A stretch of 64,000 bases of DNA from Singulisphaera sp. GP187 (GTDB lineage Bacteria; Planctomycetota; Planctomycetia; Gemmatales; Gemmataceae), in assembly GCA_945868575.1 (NCBI GenBank), contig CAMBMH010000001.1, forward strand, positions 1 through 64,000, written 5' to 3'. The stretch's first letter is position 1. Each line of letters begins with the position of its first letter. The notes beneath the pieces are model-generated. The model was given only the letters and a program-made list of their open reading frames with translations, had not been told where the DNA came from and did no database searches. Both the position numbers and the translations under genes were made by a program. Below, in pieces: positions 28,657 to 37,442 of this stretch.

Positions 28657-29508
28657 TTAAGAGCCACCGAGGGGAATGTTGTCAATGAGTCTGGTTTTTC
28701 CCAAACGGATGGCACCAAGCACGGTGCAAGGACGCTTTATAACGGCCAAAGGCTGAAAATTGAATGAATCTGCAAAGCCCAGGTAATCTATTGATGCTTC
28801 AGGAGCCAATTCCGAGACCTTTGCCCGCATGGATACTTCCAAAACGGAAGCATTAGTTTCACCTTTTTGAAATAGGTCGACCCCAAATTCCAATGCGCGA
28901 ATCAGGGCAGTTGCTTTGGACCGATGGGCTTCGGACAGATATCGATTGCGCGAACTCATCGCCAAACCATCCGATTCCCGGATTGTCGGACAAATGACCA
29001 TTTCCAGGTCAAATCTTAGGTCCCGAACCATCTTGCACAAAAGGGTTGCCTGTTGGGCATCTTTTTGTCCGAAGTACGCCTTGTTAGGTTCGACCATTAA
29101 AAACAATTTTGTGACAACCGTCGATACGCCCCGAAAATGCCCCGGGCGGGATGCTCCACACCAATAGTTTCCAACCATACCCACATCGACCCAGGTATCT
29201 GCAGCTTCTGGATAAAGCGTTTCCACCTCGGGGACAAAAATCAGGTTTGCCCCGCGTTCCCGGCATAATTTCAGATCGGCTTCCAATGTTCGGGGATAAC
29301 GGGCAAGGTCCTCATTCGGGCCAAATTGCGTGGGATTAACGAAAATGGAGACTACCGTCCGGGGATTTTCCTTGGCGCTCTGAACCACCAACGCTCCGTG
29401 ACCCTCGTGAAGAGCCCCCATTGTGGGAACAAATCCAACATTTTCCCCGCGCAAACGACAATCCGCCCTCCAGCTTCGCAACTCCCTTAGCGTTTTAACC
29501 ACTTCCAT
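28657..29508 (-). CDS. panC: Pantothenate synthetase
   Basis: VGFVPTMGALHEGHGALV...VVSIFVNPTQFGPNEDLARYPRT...YFGQKDAQQATLL...SSRNRYL. Confidence 0.97.
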   Translation of the reverse strand: MEVVKTLRELRSWRADCRLRGENVGFVPTMGALHEGHGALVVQSAKENPRTVVSIFVNPTQFGPNEDLARYPRTLEADLKLCRERGANLIFVPEVETLYPEAADTWVDVGMVGNYWCGASRPGHFRGVSTVVTKLFLMVEPNKAYFGQKDAQQATLLCKMVRDLRFDLEMVICPTIRESDGLAMSSRNRYLSEAHRSKATALIRALEFGVDLFQKGETNASVLEVSMRAKVSELAPEASIDYLGFADSFNFQPLAVIKRPCTVLGAIRLGKTRLIDNIPLGGS

Positions 29509-29626
29509 GCTTGGTCCCTGACTTGGAGGCTACTTCCCCCAAACGGTATGCCTAACCAATGTGTCTGGCAAAATTATTGGCAAAGCCTAAGCCTCACCCC
29601 ACCCCAATGGGTGACCCATTGGCCAG

Positions 29627-30286
29627 TTATCGGCATTTTTCCAACTGCATCCTTAGATAGGAGCGTTCCTCCTTTTCTCCGAGGCCCAATTGACCTGCCA
29701 AATCCAAAACCCTGGCCTGGGCCTCTTCGCGTTCTTCAATCTTGGCCACCACCTCAAGCTCAACAAATTTCCCCAGACCGTGCGCCTCATCCAGGCAAAT
29801 CACGCAGATTTTGCCATCCTTACCCAATCTCCATGATTCTCGAGTTTTGGAAATCGTCAGCACTGGCAAGAATCCAACGGCCTCCAGCAAAGGCTGAATT
29901 TCTTCACCAACCACATCGGTTTCTATTTCACGACGAACTTTTGCAGGCCCGGAAAGCTTGGGCCCCTTGTAACAAAGGACCGATCGGCCGTTTGGGGAAG
30001 TCGCATTGGCCAAGTGAGACATTTGATGCGCCACCCCAGTTATGTTTTGGACATCCGTATCGAGTGATCGGGAATTGCTTTGGGTGCGAATACGCAAGGC
30101 CTCCCCGGTCTCGGCAAAGTCGCGGCTGGGATGCCGGTAATAGGTGTCCACCTCCTCCCCTAGCCCCAAAAAGTCCCCGCCCATCTCCTTGATTTTTTCC
30201 CTTAAGGGAGAAAAATCCCCGCAGTGAAACTTCACCTCAACTTCCCAATTCGCACCACCATTGGGCGCACTTGTAGCAATCGCCAT
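29627..30286 (-). CDS. CYTH-domain protein (class IV adenylate cyclase/triphosphatase-like)
   Basis: WEVEVKFHCGDF...DTYYRHPSRDFAETGEALRIR...ICLDEAHGLGKFVELE. Confidence 0.88.
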   Translation of the reverse strand: MAIATSAPNGGANWEVEVKFHCGDFSPLREKIKEMGGDFLGLGEEVDTYYRHPSRDFAETGEALRIRTQSNSRSLDTDVQNITGVAHQMSHLANATSPNGRSVLCYKGPKLSGPAKVRREIETDVVGEEIQPLLEAVGFLPVLTISKTRESWRLGKDGKICVICLDEAHGLGKFVELEVVAKIEEREEAQARVLDLAGQLGLGEKEERSYLRMQLEKCR

Positions 30287-30409
30287 TTTTGTCTCCCAAC
30301 CCTATTTAGGAATGGATCCCGGTCAGAAATTCTTTGGCCCATTCACATAATTGCTTATGATGAGCATTATGGGAACCTATTTTGTTTGAGTCCAAATTGA
30401 GGAAAAGGC

Positions 30410-30721
30410 ATGTCGAATTGGGTGGATTTGTGTCCGGTCGATGAGATCCCGGAGGGCGAAGGAAAATCCTTCGAGCTAAAAGGAAAAACCATTGGGGTTT
30501 TCAATTCTGAAGGTCAAATCCGCGCCATCGATGATTTTTGTCCCCATATGGGGGCGCCACTTACGGGCGGCCATGTTGAGAATGGGGTGGTAACCTGCCC
30601 TTGGCATGCATGGCGGTTCCGTCTTGAAGATGGTGCATGGGCGGACAATCCGAAAATCAAGATTGGATGTCACAAAACCCAGGTGGTGGATGGTCGCATC
30701 CAAATTTGTGAACCAGGCTAA
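30410..30721 (+). CDS. Rieske [2Fe-2S] ferredoxin (NirD-like)
   Basis: CPHMGAPLTGG...VVTCPWHAWRF. Confidence 0.93.
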   Translation: MSNWVDLCPVDEIPEGEGKSFELKGKTIGVFNSEGQIRAIDDFCPHMGAPLTGGHVENGVVTCPWHAWRFRLEDGAWADNPKIKIGCHKTQVVDGRIQICEPG

Positions 30722-30774
30722 GCCCGAACCGGCCCCTTTGGATACCCTTTACAATTGGGAAAGGATGGTGCCTT

Positions 30775-31668
30775 GTGGATTGGACTTTTTTGATCTTTAG
30801 AAATAGCTACTATATTGCGGGAGGTGGGATCCACTGGATCCGCAACCTGATTTCCCCCCCGGCAAAAGACAAGCTGATCATTCGAAGCCACAATGAGTCC
30901 TTTTTCCTGTGGCCGATGGCCTACATCGGCCTGGCTTTCGCCCTGATCTCGGTGCTGGAAGGTGGACGGCTGGCTGTTGTGCCTTCTAACACCACAGTGG
31001 AAACGGTACAGTTGGACAAAAAAGACAGAATCGCGCTGGTTCTGCCCGAAGGTTCAAAGGAAACGCCTGAGGTCCCGAAACTTCACATAACCCACAGCAA
31101 ATCGCTTGGTACCTTTTATCTCATCTGCCTGTTTGTTTTTATCAATATCGCCTTCAACAAACTTCGCGGAGTTTTTTGGTGGTTTTTTTATAGCCTCCTG
31201 ATCCTGGGGGGAATTATCCTCTGGCAGTTTGGATGGCTTGACAACATTACAAAATATGTCGCGGGGTTGGACATTCGCCTCTCCGCTGGCTTTTACTTTT
31301 TCTTTTCCCTGCTCCTTCTTTTGAATTTCCTCCTCCGGATTCATGTCCTCGATTACCTGACCCTGGAGTGGGCGGAGTTTTCGCCCGGGCAAATTCGGAT
31401 ATGTGAAAATTTTGGCGAAGGTATAACCGTAAAGGATGCTTCGGGCCTGCACTTTGAGCGCGACAAATCCGACTGGACCCGCTGGCTTATCGGGTTCGGC
31501 ATGGGGGACCTTATCATTAAAACCGAAGGCGCACGACCAGAGGTTATTCGTTTGCGAAATGTGACCAACATTGACCACAAGGTTGCGATGATTGACAAGC
31601 TCCTCCGTATGCGGGAGATAATTCAAACTACCCCGGATGACACCCAGGAAAAAACCAACACCGGATGA
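30775..31668 (+). CDS. Hypothetical membrane protein
   Basis: 297 aa; four hydrophobic segments and a soluble C-terminal domain; followed by a terminator. Confidence 0.65.
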   Translation: MDWTFLIFRNSYYIAGGGIHWIRNLISPPAKDKLIIRSHNESFFLWPMAYIGLAFALISVLEGGRLAVVPSNTTVETVQLDKKDRIALVLPEGSKETPEVPKLHITHSKSLGTFYLICLFVFINIAFNKLRGVFWWFFYSLLILGGIILWQFGWLDNITKYVAGLDIRLSAGFYFFFSLLLLLNFLLRIHVLDYLTLEWAEFSPGQIRICENFGEGITVKDASGLHFERDKSDWTRWLIGFGMGDLIIKTEGARPEVIRLRNVTNIDHKVAMIDKLLRMREIIQTTPDDTQEKTNTG

Positions 31669-31701
31669 TTTTCAGCTTTACGGTATATTTTAATTATCAA
31701 G

Positions 31702-31739
31702 GGGCCTCGCGAAATTACACGATCGCGCGGCCCTTTTTT
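31702..31739 (+). terminator. Intrinsic terminator
   Basis: GGGCC-t-CGCG-loop-CGCG-c-GGCCC followed by TTTTTT. Confidence 0.85.
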
Positions 31740-31796
31740 CATACTAACGAACAAAAAAGCCTATGCCTCTTAGGCCAAAGACGCCATAGAAAGCAA

Positions 31797-31831
31797 AAAG
31801 TATAGTCATTACAATGTAATGACTATACTTT
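31797..31831. terminator. Near-perfect AT-rich 35-nt palindrome, candidate bidirectional terminator
   Basis: AAAGTATAGTCATTACA/A/TGTAATGACTATACTTT flanked by an A-run (left) and TGTT (right), between convergent genes. Confidence 0.5.
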
Positions 31832-31854
31832 GTTAAAAATTAAAAACCTAATGC

Positions 31855-32382
31855 CTATTTCTTGCCAGTAGTACCGGGGCGCTTGGCCTCAACCTCATCA
31901 GAAGACATGGCTTCCTTCACAGGTTGAACAAAGAAAGTGGCTTTCTTTTCCGTCATAAGACGCTTGGCATGCTCTTCGGCATCTTTGCGTTGATTGTGTG
32001 CGTAAACGGCAACCCTTTGATTTGAGTTGCTAAAAACGCCCCAAACCAGCTTTATTGGAACAACCTTGCCAGCTTTTTTCTTGGCCTTTGTTTCCTTGGC
32101 TACGGGCTCCTTTTTGGCTTTCTTCGCCTTTTTCTTTTTTGGCCCGTCCTCATCCTCGTCGTCGAGCACTTCTTCGTCTACGACTGGATCTTCATCGTCA
32201 TCAGATTCTTCGTCTTCGTCTTCATCCTCGTCTTCAAGGTCGGAATCGAGTTCGTCGTCTTCGTCCTCGTCTTCCTCCTCTTCCTCAAGTTCTTCTTCAG
32301 GTTCCTGCGCGGCCTTGGCCTTCTTCTTTTCGAGGGCTTCGGAGTCTTCGCGCTCCGCCTTTTTCTTCGGTTCTTTTGCCAT
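31855..32382 (-). CDS. Highly charged protein: acidic tract + Lys-rich tract + small C-terminal domain
   Basis: MAKEPKKKAERED...EEEEEDEDEDDELDSDLEDEDEDEDEESDDDED...GPKKKKAKKAKKEPVAKETKAKKKAGK...WGVFSNSNQRVAVYAHNQRKDAEEHAKRL. Confidence 0.75.
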   Translation of the reverse strand: MAKEPKKKAEREDSEALEKKKAKAAQEPEEELEEEEEDEDEDDELDSDLEDEDEDEDEESDDDEDPVVDEEVLDDEDEDGPKKKKAKKAKKEPVAKETKAKKKAGKVVPIKLVWGVFSNSNQRVAVYAHNQRKDAEEHAKRLMTEKKATFFVQPVKEAMSSDEVEAKRPGTTGKK

Positions 32383-32611
32383 GACCATTCCTATGGGATT
32401 GGGGTCCAATTTCCTTGGAAATCCTAGCCAGTTTGTCTCAGTTTTCAAGGCCGACCTCTACAGAAATCAGTGAGGTTGATAAGCAAAGCGCCCCTGGGCC
32501 CACCCTAAATATCTCCCCAATCGTGTTCAAGATATTGGTCCGATTATGCCGATTATGATTAATACCATAGCTCACCCAAGGTTCCCGGTCATGCCGATTA
32601 CGAGGCCCCTA

Positions 32612-33682
32612 ATGCTGAAATGCAAACTTCCTTTCTTGGGGGTTTTGCTTGCGTTGGCCCTCTTTTTCTTCTCCGGAGGACAAGTCTGGGCACAATTCAC
32701 CCAGTCCAATTTCAAAAAGCCACAGCAACTACAGGGAAAACCCAAAGATTTTTGGTCCTCGACCCCCAAGGTCCTTCCCGAGCCCGCCCCGGAGCCAGTC
32801 GATATCGATCCAACTGTTCAAATTGAGGATCCCGAAATCCAACAAACCGGTTTTTTTCCGCCAGAGAGATCCCTCTTCCCGGATACAAGCCCTGGTAGGC
32901 TGATGGGCAACGGAATGGCACTTTCGCCTGAGGACGATGCCGTAACGGGTGGCCTGCCTTGGGTTTGGGGTGGTGTTGGCGCCAGGGCGGTTCCCACCGG
33001 GCAAAAAATGGCGCCCAACGGGGTCATGTATAATCCCGTTTTTAGCCTCGACCTCGAATTGAATATGTCAATATGCAGTGATCGATCCATTTACCTTTTT
33101 ACAGCGGCACGATTTTGGGGCCAAAGGGCGATGCCCGGTTTCACAACAAACTCAAATCAGGGAAGTTTCGATTTCAGCAAAAGGCAACTGGATTTCACCA
33201 TTGGTGCCGCGTGGAATTATTGGCGCACCCTGGAAATTCGCGGTTTCGCATACTCCTATAACAACCTAAACCGCGGCAGCATGATCAACTCACCGATTTC
33301 CAACACCAAATCCTCAGGATACAACGACGGCGCAGCTGTTGAACACCGCTGGTACTACTTTGACAGTTGTTTCCTTGGTGTGGGCTATGCCCCCACAAAG
33401 GAACTTATCGGCAATGATGGTTTGACCTACAAACCGGGCTGGTTCCTAACCAGCTCCATTTGGGCACCAATTTGGAACGAACGAAATCAGGTGTATTGGA
33501 ACTCCAGCCTGATTGGGGAAAACACGGGTAGCGCAAGGATGCTTTATTGCGATGTAGGGTACGCCTGCGTCCCATTCCTTTGTCTACCCCGTCTGGAATT
33601 CCGGACCGGAACGGAATTGTGGTGTGACCTGACTTGCAAAACACTTGCCACTTACTACATAGGTCTCGATGTTCCTTTTTGA
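32612..33682 (+). CDS. Secreted/outer-membrane protein, probable beta-barrel
   Basis: Signal peptide (MLKCKLPFLGVLLALALFFFSGGQVWAQ); alternating aromatic strands; C-terminal TYYIGLDVPF ending in F. ORF extends upstream to 32546. Confidence 0.65.
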   Translation: MLKCKLPFLGVLLALALFFFSGGQVWAQFTQSNFKKPQQLQGKPKDFWSSTPKVLPEPAPEPVDIDPTVQIEDPEIQQTGFFPPERSLFPDTSPGRLMGNGMALSPEDDAVTGGLPWVWGGVGARAVPTGQKMAPNGVMYNPVFSLDLELNMSICSDRSIYLFTAARFWGQRAMPGFTTNSNQGSFDFSKRQLDFTIGAAWNYWRTLEIRGFAYSYNNLNRGSMINSPISNTKSSGYNDGAAVEHRWYYFDSCFLGVGYAPTKELIGNDGLTYKPGWFLTSSIWAPIWNERNQVYWNSSLIGENTGSARMLYCDVGYACVPFLCLPRLEFRTGTELWCDLTCKTLATYYIGLDVPF

Positions 33683-33690
33683 TCCTGGGA

Positions 33691-34404
33691 TCACTTCTTT
33701 TTAAACACGATAATGTGCTGCCAGGGAAGTGTCTCGATGGTTTCATCATGCTCCAGCATGGGATGATCCTTCATTTCTTTCCGAAGTTGCTTCTCCGTCA
33801 TTTTGTGCACCAGTTTGATGGGAACGGCAGGGTCCTCCAATCGAAATTCAACGAAGGCAATACGACCTCCAGGTTTAAGACTCTTGACCATCGATTCAAT
33901 CATCTCAAAGGGATAATTGAACTCGTGATAGACATCCACCATCACCACCAGATCGACTCTTGAATCACCCATGGCGGGGTCATTTTCCTTGCCAAGGACC
34001 AGCTCCACATTTTTAATCCCCGTTGCGGTTTTTCGCTTTTCCAGAAGTTCCAGCATCTCAGGTTGGATCTCCACGGCCAAAACTTTCCCCTTGGGAACCT
34101 TTGTTGCGAATCGAAAGGTGTAGTATCCACTTCCTGCGCCTATATCGGCCACCACCTCATCACCCTTGAGGCGTAGAGCCCGGATCAATTTGGCGGGTTG
34201 CTCTTCGATTTCCCGTTCAGGCCTTTCCAGCCACCCGGCGCCCTGGTGACCCATGACCTGGGCAATTTGGCGCCCATGATACCATTTCGGGATCCCATCG
34301 CGATCCCCTGGGCGAACCTGATAAACCGGCGGTGACTGAGCCTGTGTCCCATTCACCAAAACCACCAACAAAACCCAACACGCCAAATTTTGTGCAAGCT
34401 TCAT
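33691..34404 (-). CDS. SAM-dependent methyltransferase, secreted or membrane anchored
   Basis: VVADIGAGSGYYTFRFATKVPKGKVLAVEIQPEML...LVVMVDVYHEF; N-terminal signal-like segment. Confidence 0.87.
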   Translation of the reverse strand: MKLAQNLACWVLLVVLVNGTQAQSPPVYQVRPGDRDGIPKWYHGRQIAQVMGHQGAGWLERPEREIEEQPAKLIRALRLKGDEVVADIGAGSGYYTFRFATKVPKGKVLAVEIQPEMLELLEKRKTATGIKNVELVLGKENDPAMGDSRVDLVVMVDVYHEFNYPFEMIESMVKSLKPGGRIAFVEFRLEDPAVPIKLVHKMTEKQLRKEMKDHPMLEHDETIETLPWQHIIVFKKK

Positions 34405-34540
34405 GGGAAAGGATCTCTGATTGGGAATTTGGAGAAACTGTCAGGAAGGGATGTCAGGGAAACCGTTCGTTTTTTCAGGTTGGCCTGTCAGCACCATAGC
34501 CTCAATTCTTAAGATACCAATACTCAAACAGGATCCGAAC

Positions 34541-34996
34541 ATGGCAAGCCCGCTGAACTATCAAATCGATGTTTCCTCCTCTCTGACAAGCCCCGTAGGA
34601 TCACGACCTCCTTTGCCCGCCAATGCAGACACGAACGAACTTCTTCGTACGATGATTGAAATTCAAAGGGAGACCCTCCAGATTCAAAGAGCGGCGATTG
34701 CAAATCAGGATCACCTGGCAAGATGGAAGGGTTTTTTATCGCGCTGGAATGGAGAATTTCCGGACCTTGGCGAGCAATGCAAAAAGACCGTTCCGATTTT
34801 AGAACGAACCTTTGCTAGGATGATTCAGGAAGCCTTGGACAGATTGGCTGATGAGGAAACTGTTGATAACGATTTCGCCCTTCAGGATCTTTTGGAACGA
34901 TATGGTGTACGCCTAGCTCAGCTTGGGACTTTAATCAATCTCGTCACCCCCTTGGCCGATGCCACCCCCAACATGGACACGCCTCCCCAAAGCTAA
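34541..34996 (+). CDS. Hypothetical protein
   Basis: Start at MASPLNYQIDV (ORF open from 34421); helical, charged. Confidence 0.55.
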   Translation: MASPLNYQIDVSSSLTSPVGSRPPLPANADTNELLRTMIEIQRETLQIQRAAIANQDHLARWKGFLSRWNGEFPDLGEQCKKTVPILERTFARMIQEALDRLADEETVDNDFALQDLLERYGVRLAQLGTLINLVTPLADATPNMDTPPQS

Positions 34997-35149
34997 CGCA
35001 TGGAAGATCAGCGCATTAACCTGATTCGGCGTACCTTTGGCTCCGCAGATCCATTTTTGTGTTCAAGTTTCCGGGGATGGGTCGGTTTTCTTAACTAATC
35101 CTTGGATTTATCCAATGCACTATTTACTGTTTTGCCTTCCTTTATGTGA

Positions 35150-35155
35150 TACAAT
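35150..35155 (+). promoter_or_regulatory. Candidate extended -10 element (TGaTACAAT) upstream of the NusG-like gene
   Basis: tgtgaTACAATaaa; no convincing -35 hexamer. Confidence 0.35.
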
Positions 35156-35209
35156 AAACTCAGGAAACTCAGGTTCTCCAGTTTCGATTCTTAGCAGTCT
35201 AGGCAAAGC

Positions 35210-35767
35210 ATGATTCAGGAATCTGAAGGCGATTGGGAATCCAAGGTTTTTCATGAATTTGACCCCCAAATCGATCAGTGGGTCGCACTCAAAACCTTGG
35301 CTCGGTGGGAAAAGAAAATCGCAAAGGAGCTCTCCATTCTGGAGATCCCCGTATTTCTTCCAACCATCAAACAACGAACTAAATATTTGAGCAAAACAAG
35401 CGAAGCCAATATCCCGCTTTTCTCTTGTTATATATTTACATCCACTGAACACTTCCTGGGAAACAAGCTCATATCCCCGTTTACCAGGGCCAAGATTTCC
35501 AAGGTCCTTCGGCCAGACAACCCCCAAAAGCTGAAAACCGAGTTGCTCGACCTTCGCAACCTGCTTTGCAGCCACGAACTTGTCCAGGAAAAGGTTTTTG
35601 GCAAACCTGGTGATAAGGTCCGAATTGTTCGGGGCCCTTTGACTGGTACGGAGGGAACCATCCTGCGATTAAAGCCCAATCAAAAAATTCTGGTTCTGGA
35701 AGTCGGTCTTCTGGGCCGCAAGCTCATCCTTGAAATCGGGGAAGAGCTTCTCGCAAGGGTTGTCTGA
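35210..35767 (+). CDS. NusG-like transcription antitermination protein (NGN + KOW)
   Basis: WVALKTLARWEKKIAKELSILEIPVFLPTIKQRTKYLSK...PLFSCYIFT...KVRIVRGPLTGTEGTILRLKPNQKILVLEVGLLGRKLILEI. Confidence 0.85.
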   Translation: MIQESEGDWESKVFHEFDPQIDQWVALKTLARWEKKIAKELSILEIPVFLPTIKQRTKYLSKTSEANIPLFSCYIFTSTEHFLGNKLISPFTRAKISKVLRPDNPQKLKTELLDLRNLLCSHELVQEKVFGKPGDKVRIVRGPLTGTEGTILRLKPNQKILVLEVGLLGRKLILEIGEELLARVV

Positions 35768-35821
35768 TTCTCGATTGCATTTTGAGGTCGTTTTTTTACC
35801 TAAATCCGGGCTTTTACACAA

Positions 35822-35850
35822 AAAGGCCCCTTGGAAAGGGGCCTTTATTT
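35822..35850. terminator. Bidirectional intrinsic terminator between convergent nusG-like and DHS-like genes
   Basis: AAAGGCCCCTT-gga-AAGGGGCCTTT followed by ATTTTT (+); preceded by A residues for the minus strand. Confidence 0.88.
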
Positions 35851-35875
35851 TTGATACCGGAAAATGGAATTCCAA

Positions 35876-37039
35876 TCAATCCGTTTCCGCATCGTTGTGT
35901 TTGGATTTGGCCAAATAAGTCTCTTTCAGCTTTGTCATAAGGGCAGGCAACCGGTCCATAAGCCTTTTGTGCTGTCGGGGTTGGCGATTCGCGAGGGCAT
36001 AAGCTGTGATCAAAGGCAAAGCAACCGTCGAGTCTAGGTAACAAGTCACGGTATCGGGTAATTGATCGGGATCCACTTTGCCCCAGGTCATAGCCTCCTG
36101 GGGGGTGGCGCCGCTTAAGCCGCCTGTGTCCGGACGGGCATCGGTAACCTGAAGGAAATAATCGTGTCCGGACTCGTCCAGGCCCAAAACCTCCTGGATC
36201 TGCGGCTCTGTCTGAAGCATGAAATTCTTGGGGGAGCCACCACCAAGAATGAACACCGCGCTGGATCCGTTTTGCTTTGCTTCCCAAACAATTCCCGCGC
36301 TCTGGTTTACATCCTGAAGAGGATCAATGGCCAGTTTGGATCCCTCAAGTTGAAGGGCGGCAAGATTCATTCCAATCGAGCTATCTCCCGGCGAGCTGGT
36401 AAATACGGGAACACCCGCCCGATAACATGCGGCCAAAAGGCTGGAGCCCTTTCGACCGATTTCCTCCTCGCGCGCGGCGATGTATTTACCGGCAAGATAA
36501 TGAAATTCCGCAGTGCTCATGGTTTTTTGGAATTCTTCGGTGCGGCATAGTTTGCGAAAGAATCTGTCGGTGCCCAAAAGATTCTCGTACTCAAAAACGA
36601 TGTCATAAATACGAATAATCTGGTTGTCGCGAAGCGCAAGATCATTAAGGCCCGGTCGACTCTGATAAAGGTCCATCCCAAGGGCAAAGTGCGCGTCATG
36701 ATAAAGATTGGCACCTGTGGAAGTTATCCAATCAATGAATCCCGCTTCAACCAATGGGACAAGGCACGACATTCCCAAACCTGCCGGCGTAAGCGCGCCG
36801 GATAAAGCCAAACCAACTGTCGAATCGTCCGCGAGCATTTTTCCCGAATAAAGCCTGCATGCCTCGCGAAGGCGGCCTCCATTGTAAGAGAGGAAAACCT
36901 CCTCCAAAAGCTGGGATACCCCCATGGTTGGGGTGACTGCCGGGGGGTGAATCCGTTTCTGGCTAATCGTTTTGAGCAGGTCGGTGGAGGCGATTTTGGC
37001 AGCCGCGGCAATGGCTTTGGGACAGTTTGGATTACTCAT
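35876..37039 (-). CDS. Deoxyhypusine synthase-family protein
   Basis: Start at [79 protein letters not shown] (conserved WGK lysine). Confidence 0.9.
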   Translation of the reverse strand: MSNPNCPKAIAAAAKIASTDLLKTISQKRIHPPAVTPTMGVSQLLEEVFLSYNGGRLREACRLYSGKMLADDSTVGLALSGALTPAGLGMSCLVPLVEAGFIDWITSTGANLYHDAHFALGMDLYQSRPGLNDLALRDNQIIRIYDIVFEYENLLGTDRFFRKLCRTEEFQKTMSTAEFHYLAGKYIAAREEEIGRKGSSLLAACYRAGVPVFTSSPGDSSIGMNLAALQLEGSKLAIDPLQDVNQSAGIVWEAKQNGSSAVFILGGGSPKNFMLQTEPQIQEVLGLDESGHDYFLQVTDARPDTGGLSGATPQEAMTWGKVDPDQLPDTVTCYLDSTVALPLITAYALANRQPRQHKRLMDRLPALMTKLKETYLAKSKHNDAETD

Positions 37040-37154
37040 CGTTCTTTGATCCTGAAGATTCTTTGGTTCCAAAGGAAATTCTACAGAACCCAAAGGGAAA
37101 TACCTTTGGAGGACGCATGTTCATATGTACACTATACACAAGAAAGGGGTTTCC

Positions 37155-37442
37155 ATGAACCAACACGACCTGGAAGCCAGGTGCGACCGCCTTTTAGCAC
37201 TTTCCAAAGGTCTTGCCAGGGAAATTACCCTCTGGAGCGCACCGGATGCCCTGCTTCACTTTGATGAAAGGCAAAAATATCTCGATGCAATTTCCCAAGC
37301 ACTACGCGGCACAGAGAGCGCCCAGGTAATCCTTTACCGGGCGCTAATGGGACGGTCCTCAAGGAGAACCATCCCCCCTGACCCTTTATATTTTGGAAAT
37401 CAGAATGGGTCTGATTCACCAGGTGATGCTAGTTTTCTTTGA
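37155..37442 (+). CDS. Small hypothetical protein
   Basis: MNQHDLEARCDRLLALSKGLAREITLW...; RBS-like AGAAAGGGG upstream; 14-bp convergent overlap with the next gene. Confidence 0.5.
   Translation: MNQHDLEARCDRLLALSKGLAREITLWSAPDALLHFDERQKYLDAISQALRGTESAQVILYRALMGRSSRRTIPPDPLYFGNQNGSDSPGDASFL

Noticed and set aside
32027-32473. Ser-rich + strand ORF opposite the acidic protein
   Set aside because: Antisense of GAA/GAC-rich Asp/Glu codons; the minus-strand protein has a plausible start and C-terminal domain.
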